A stretch of DNA of 64,000 nt, taken from NCBI GenBank assembly GCA_036250195.1, contig JAVHZZ010000003.1:329950194-330014193 (forward strand), written 5' to 3'. Within the stretch, counting starts at the first letter, position 1, and each line of letters starts with the position of its first letter. This document shows, piece by piece, positions 58,730-64,000 of the stretch. This stretch comes from Mixophyes australis. Taxonomy: Eukaryota > Chordata > Amphibia > Anura > Limnodynastidae. The position numbers and the translations under genes are program-made. Below the pieces are notes generated by a model, which saw only the letters and a program-made list of their open reading frames with translations, did no database searches and had not been told where the DNA came from.

Positions 58730-59035
58730 TACATCACACTGCTCCTCTTTTTCATCACACTGTGTCCCTTCATCACACTGCACCCCCTTTGTCACACTGC
58801 TTCCTCTTCATCACATTGTTCATTCTTCATCACAATGTCCCTCTTCATCACACTGTGCACCTTCAGCACATTGTGCCTCTTCATCACACTGTCCCCTTTC
58901 ATCACATTGTGTCTCTTCATCACATCGTGCTCCTTCATCACATTATGCCCTTTCATCACACTGTGCCCCTTCATCACAATGTGTCCCTTCATCACAATGT
59001 TACCCTTCATCACAATGTGTCCCTTCATCACAAGT
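58725..59035. repeat. 18-bp minisatellite
   Basis: About 17 copies of cttcatcacactgtgccc with variants. Its core matches that of the array at 52680-53160. Tyr/His/Ser-rich plus-strand and Met-Lys-Gly-His-rich minus-strand frames are artefacts of the 18-bp period. Confidence 0.95.
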
Positions 59036-61127
59036 GAAGAGATGCATGTATTTTAGCGCAGTTTTGGTGATGTCCTTGTATGTTAGTAGATGTATTTTAT
59101 ATTGCATTTTGTAAAAAATCAGACAACCATGTACCTCCTGCGTATAAATGCACATATACACATGTAGCTTTGACAGAGGAGGTGCTCCCCAGCTGCAGCC
59201 CCCATAGCAATTATGGTGCTTACCCCAATATCTGTGCATTTAGCAAATACAAATCACGTATGTATGTATATATATATATATATTATTTTTTTTTATTTTA
59301 TTTTTTTTATTTATTTATTTAATAATGTAATATCAATATATATTAAAAAGTGTGTCCTCTACAGCTCATTGCAGGTAAATGGTTGGAACAAACCCCACAT
59401 AATTTAAATGATATACGGGACACACAAGCCAATATCCTTATTACACTTTGTTATGTCCATGCCTACACAAATACAAGTTGCACTGTAAGTATGGGGGTGT
59501 GACCAGCTATTAAATAGACTTACTTAATAAAGTTATCACTCAGTGTATTATTATAACATTGATACATTCCCTGTTAACCTGAAAATAAAATTACTTCATT
59601 TATGTCTGCATCTGTATGTAAAAAAAGATATAAAGCAAACATATGTTTTGTTATTCTTTTATGTCGTTCACAGTGGAAGGTCATGTAACCAACAGTTAAT
59701 TAGGAAGCCCCTTCAATTTTGCTTTACTAATTCTATGGGGTAAAGAGTGTTTCAGAAAGCAATAAAGTTTATTGTACAAATAAAAGTGTGAATATAATTT
59801 TATTGTACTATAAACAAAATAAAAAAAAACAAAGCCAAATAGTCTTTTCAAATAGTCCAATAATTGGTTTGTTTTCTCCAGTACGCTAGCTTACTTTATA
59901 AAAATATTTACAAAGAAATACACATGTAAAATAGGAGGAAAACAGATGCAGCATTATTTTTATCTTTTATGGATGGCGCATGAAAGAGACATAAGGTGAA
60001 ACTAACAGGCAGCTTGTTATTTAATGGCCAGAGGGGAACTTAGGCGGTTGCTGAACTAATAACCAGGTCATTAACTGTAGTAACAACCGATTTCATGGTG
60101 ATTATTGTTATTATAAGCTGTAATCAAATTTTTAAACATGTTTCAAGATTTTATTCAACCTAAAACTGAAGCAGTGAAGCAATAGGAGCAGCTGGGCTGA
60201 GAATTATTCTTTCTCCCAGACTAATATCTGATTTTCCATCAGGCTAGAAAGCGAGACGCGTTGTGCTTGTGAAATATAATTGTATCAACAATAAACCACT
60301 ACAGTGCTGAAATATGATCACCAAGATGTTTCTTTTCAACTTCCTATGCATAAGCCATCTGACTAGATGGACCTCAGCAAAAGCAGTTAAAGCAATTTGT
60401 TTCACTTATAGACAGGAATAAATCAGGACAAAATTACTCCACATAAGGTTGCTTGGAACATATGTCGTGACTTTATCTGAATAAAACTTAGTAAAACATT
60501 TATGATTTTTTTTCCAGACATTTTTGAAACCCTCAAAATTTGTTTAAGAGTTAAATTTGAAAGAGTTGTAGAATAATTATAAATTCTGAATGTAGAATGC
60601 TGTGCATTATAAGGCTTATAGTATATGACTCATTCACTGTGGATTGGTGATTTCTAGCGCATTGTTAGCACTTCAGCATTCCAAAATCCAGAGCTTTAGA
60701 CATTGTGAGATCATGACACACAGTCAGCCAGAGACTGGAGATTTCACTTTGAACCGGAAGAAAAAAAATTCTGAAAAAGTTTCAGAAAAAAAATGTTCTT
60801 TAAAAGTCACAATTTTTACCAAATGTAGTTTCAATGTCATCAAATAATGATAAATTATATTAAACAAATTGAAACATAACAACAAATTGAATAAATGTAT
60901 ATTAAAATATCTACCCATAAAACATACTTTCAGGTTTTTTTTACTTCAACTTTTATGTTTGAACCGTTTAAGTGACTCTAACTCTACATCTTTACTTTTT
61001 CTTTTTTATTGCTGTAATGTAAAAATGATATAATAAATATACAGTATAAAGTACTCTAAATATGCTTTTTACAAGACTTTATCTAGTTTCTACGATGGAG
61101 TTTCTATAGTTTGTCAGCTTGCAGACC
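59036..61127. other. AT-rich DNA, nothing recognised
   Basis: Contains a short (TA)n at 59266-59283 and a T-rich run to 59320. Otherwise about 2 kb without supported features. Confidence 0.45.
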
Positions 61128-61135
61128 TCATAGAC

Positions 61136-61328
61136 CAGGGTTTCCCAAACCCAGTCCTCAGGGCTCCCCAACAGTGCAGGTTTTCCATATCTCCTTGCTG
61201 GAGCACAGGTGTATTCATTACTGACTGACACATTGTAACAGATCCACAGGTGGTCCTAATTATGTCACATGTGATTCAGAAAACCTTCACTGTTGGGGAG
61301 CCCTGAGGACTGGGTTTGGGAAACCATG
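61136..61328. mobile_element. 193-bp hAT MITE
   Basis: TIRs of about 40 bp: cagggtttcccaaacccagt and actgggtttgggaaaccatg. The exact 8-bp duplication TCATAGAC flanks it (61128-61135, 61329-61336). Confidence 0.95.
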
Positions 61329-61336
61329 TCATAGAC

Positions 61337-61690
61337 ACTAGTGATCCTGGCATTAGACTCATAGTCCTATCTACTAATCAGAGTGTAAGAAGTTGTCTAG
61401 CAAAAGTGATGACTTCCTTTGAGAGAGGCAATATGGGACCACAGAACATTGTAGCTATATCAATTCTAGAGGGCTGGGATCTGCATTGGTTCACCCCCAT
61501 AGATCTGGGGTCTTCATTATGTTGACACCAAAGAATATAATGAAGTCACCAGAAATCTAGGAACTGTATTGTAAAGCTACTAAATATTTGGGGCTATGCA
61601 TTGCATAATGGTATCTGGAATAAGATTGGTATTGTATAAGAGCCCCCTAGTAGGCACTGTGGGCATAATAGGGGTTATCAGGACAGTTGG
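61337..61690. other. nothing recognised
   Basis: No supported feature. Confidence 0.4.
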
Positions 61691-61691
61691 C

Positions 61692-62022
61692 ATGTTGCAC
61701 AATGGATAGAATTGCTGTCATGTAGTTCTGGGACTTCCTGTTTGATTTAGATCATTATGCTATCTGTATTGCATATATATGTTATTATTTTGTTTGTATA
61801 GGTTTTCTCTTGGTTCTCCAGTTTCCTCCCAATGTAAAAAAAATAATAATAGGTTACTTGATTTCTGACTAAATTAGATCTAGTGTGTTTGTGTGTTTGT
61901 GTGGAGAGGTATTTAGATTCCAAGCGCCACTAGAAGAAGAGACTGTTGTAAATGAATAAACATTCCCTGATTGTACAACACTGTATATGTTGGTGCTATA
62001 TAATTAAAGGATGATTATAATA
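61692..62022 (+). mobile_element. tRNA-derived SINE, strongly degraded
   Basis: Head gttgcacaatggatagaatt is weak. The body ggttctccagtttcctccca and the end ttggtgctatataattaaag with 'gatgattataat' place it in the same family as 18955. Confidence 0.65.
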
Positions 62023-62332
62023 ATACTTCTGTGTTTTATTTAAGTCACTAACATGTAAACTCTATTGTATAATGGTCACTAAGATGTTCTCTGTATTATA
62101 TATCTATCGCTATAATGATTTTTGTATTTTAAACTGGTCATTAGAAAAGAATCTGCACTGAATACTGTTCAGCTGGGCAATGATGTATTTGATTATTATT
62201 ATATATAATTTGTTCCATATATTTCAATGGCTTTATAGAATGATGTCAACATTATTTTTAAATTTATCTAATTAGAGCCATCATACAAAGTAGCAATATT
62301 CAAATAGGAATAAACACAGTAATAAAAAAGAC
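62023..62332. other. AT-rich spacer
   Basis: Nothing recognised. Confidence 0.4.
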
Positions 62333-62335
62333 TGA

Positions 62336-62509
62336 GGGCTAGATTTACTAAGCTGCGGGTTTGAAAAGTGGGGATGTTGCCTATAGCAACCAATCAGATT
62401 CTAGCTATCATTTTGTAGAAGGTAGAAAATAAATGAAAGCTAGAATCTGATTGGTTGCTATAGGCAACATCCCCACTTTTTCAAACCCGCAGCTTAGTAA
62501 ATCTAGCCC
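62336..62509. mobile_element. MITE family B, 174 bp
   Basis: Ends gggctagatttactaagctg and cagcttagtaaatctagccc, perfect inverted copies. The 3-bp duplication TGA is outside both (62333-62335, 62510-62512). Confidence 0.95.
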
Positions 62510-62531
62510 TGAGTATTAACAAACAGACAAA

Positions 62532-62706
62532 GGAGTATATTTACTAAACTGTGGGTTTGAAAAAGTGGAGATGTTGCCTGTGGCAACCAATCAGATTCTA
62601 GCTGTCATTTTTTTTGTACATTCTACAAAATGACAACTAGACTTTGATTGGTTGCTATAGGCAACATCTCCACTTTTTCAAATCCGCAGTTTAGTAAATA
62701 TGCACC
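62532..62706. mobile_element. MITE family B variant, 175 bp
   Basis: Ends ggagtatatttactaaactg and cagtttagtaaatatgcacc. Inner arms tgttgcctgtggcaaccaat and complement. It lies 22 bp after the previous copy. No clear duplication. Confidence 0.88.
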
Positions 62707-62882
62707 ATAGAGTTAACAAGACCCTCATGCTGATGTCTCTGTAAGCGATGGACATTTTCCGTTACAAAGTCTTTCAGAAACAAAGGTTGCCCTTCATAAC
62801 AATTTTAACATTGTTGAGTCCCAATCACATGACAACAGTCAAAATATAATACAAACAAGTGACCCATCACAACAAATTAGAC

Positions 62883-63030
62883 CAGGCCTGTCCAACCTGC
62901 GGCCCTCCAAATGCTGTGAAACTACAAGTCCCAGCATGCCCTTCCAGCAATCAACAGGTTGTCTACTGGCAAAGCATGCTGGGGCTTGTAGTTTCACAAC
63001 ACCTGGAGGGCCGCAGGTTGGACAGGCCTG
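62883..63030. mobile_element. 148-bp hAT MITE
   Basis: Almost entirely inverted repeat: caggcctgtccaacctgcgg and ccgcaggttggacaggcctg. Exact 8-bp duplication AATTAGAC (62875-62882, 63031-63038). Shares the word ctacaagtcccagcatgc with the truncated element at 51262. Confidence 0.97.
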
Positions 63031-63038
63031 AATTAGAC

Positions 63039-63768
63039 ATTTGTTTCCATAAGTTTAATGTACAGTATGCTTGCCAAAGCTAATATCTGATTGGTTTCCA
63101 TGGGTTTCAGCTATTTGCACCTTGTTATTTATTAAGCCTTGTGAAAATGGCTGATAGCTTCAAGTACAACTAAAGACATATTTCATTCATGTCATAAAAT
63201 GGGCACGAACAAATATTTTGTAACTTGCATTCAACTTTTTTTTTCCAGAAAAAAGAAAAAAAAACCTTAATTGGAGACAGACCCAGACTAACAAAACACA
63301 GAGTTGATAAAACCTGCAGAACAGTAATTAACCACATAGTTAAATCAGATTTAGATTAATATAAAGAAGTTTACTGTGAAGAGGATAAACTCCTTTCAGA
63401 GTTTATTAACTGTTCCAGATTCCACATAGTTCTCAGCACACAATTACTTTTATGGTCTCATAAACACATTTCTTAAGAATAATGCCCTCTTGAGCTACCA
63501 CACACAGAAAACAGCAGTAATTCACAGCCGCAGCGTTTTCTGGATTTTAAGGAGGATGATATTTCAGAAACCTGTACTTTTGTTTTCAAATATTGAAACT
63601 CATTAGAACATTGAAAGCAGACTTTAATATTTCTATGCTATTACTTTATGCACTTGCTAGTGTTTGCAGCATCTAGTAACATAACTTGACTTAAAATTTA
63701 TATTTTTACATATACTTTTTAGATTTGAAAAGTCAAGTCTGAAAAAAACAGGCAAAGAATGTAGACTC
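63039..63768. other. AT-rich DNA, nothing recognised
   Basis: No supported feature. Confidence 0.4.
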
Positions 63769-64000
63769 CAGGGGCAAACACAGGATTTGTAGAGGGGGGT
63801 TTCCACACCATGCCGCCAGTGGGCATGACAAGCATGCATGGGGACGTCGCTATAATTTTAGACAGTGCTTGGCTGCTCTCAAACTCTTCCTATCCCCATA
63901 ATATACATGGGCAATGCTACGTGCACTACTGTTAAGTGCACGCAGCTCTCCCATTTCAAGCAGAGCTGTGTGAAGCGGGGGCAGGGTCCAGCCACCTCAA
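63769..64000. mobile_element. left end of a hAT element cut by the window edge
   Basis: Starts caggggcaaacacaggattt, closely similar in layout to the caggcg-a-acgca ends of the hAT at 19867 (cag.ggc.cacgcag followed by a G-run and tttcc). The right end lies beyond 64000. Confidence 0.65.

Overview
The window looks like intergenic or deeply intronic DNA from a large, transposon-rich vertebrate genome, most likely a frog. The evidence is AT-rich background, many hAT miniature elements with exact 8-bp target duplications, L2 and L1 LINE remnants, tRNA-derived SINEs with 'gcgctatataaataaatgatgat' type tails, solo LTRs, and a Ty3/gypsy element of the Gmr1 type. The species cannot be fixed from sequence alone. 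I found no host protein-coding exon, rRNA gene, functional tRNA gene or CRISPR array that I can support. Nearly all open frames are chance frames or translations of repeats.

Layout. 0-12 kb: mostly unique AT-rich DNA with a palindromic hAT MITE (2420-2822), a palindrome at 4.4 kb, a 132-bp insert between 23-bp direct repeats (5.8 kb), a SINE (7.3 kb) and a solo LTR (8676-9434). 12-25 kb: a 1.1-kb foldback element with a later SINE-tail insertion in one arm (12061-13176), an L2 remnant, several SINEs and MITEs, a 1-kb element carrying a nested palindromic hAT (19.6-20.7 kb) and a second solo LTR (21273-21951). 25-31 kb: a 3.2-kb hAT element with an exact 8-bp duplication that has filled up with four C-rich tandem arrays, followed by an L2 copy with decayed reverse transcriptase motifs and a GC-rich hAT MITE. 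31-40 kb: L1 and L2 remnants on the minus strand, a MITE, about 2.3 kb without recognisable features, and another hAT MITE.

40-45 kb: a decayed LTR retrotransposon (40070-44805) with both LTRs. Traces of gag with a zinc knuckle, protease, integrase and reverse transcriptase can be read. Integrase lies before reverse transcriptase, the order that defines the Gmr1 lineage within Ty3/gypsy. 45.4-46.7 kb: a minisatellite with a six-monomer, 172-bp higher-order repeat. 48.35-50.53 kb: a DNA-transposon-like element with a TATA box, 100-bp tandem repeats and an acidic 157-codon open frame. 51-64 kb: more hAT elements, one of them (52221-53527) also carrying an internal array, several 3-bp-TSD MITEs, degenerate tandem repeats, a SINE, and the left end of a hAT that runs off the window.

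No genes act together in a host pathway here. What the region does show is a readable history of nested insertions, repeated growth of minisatellites inside hAT elements, and several foldback structures.
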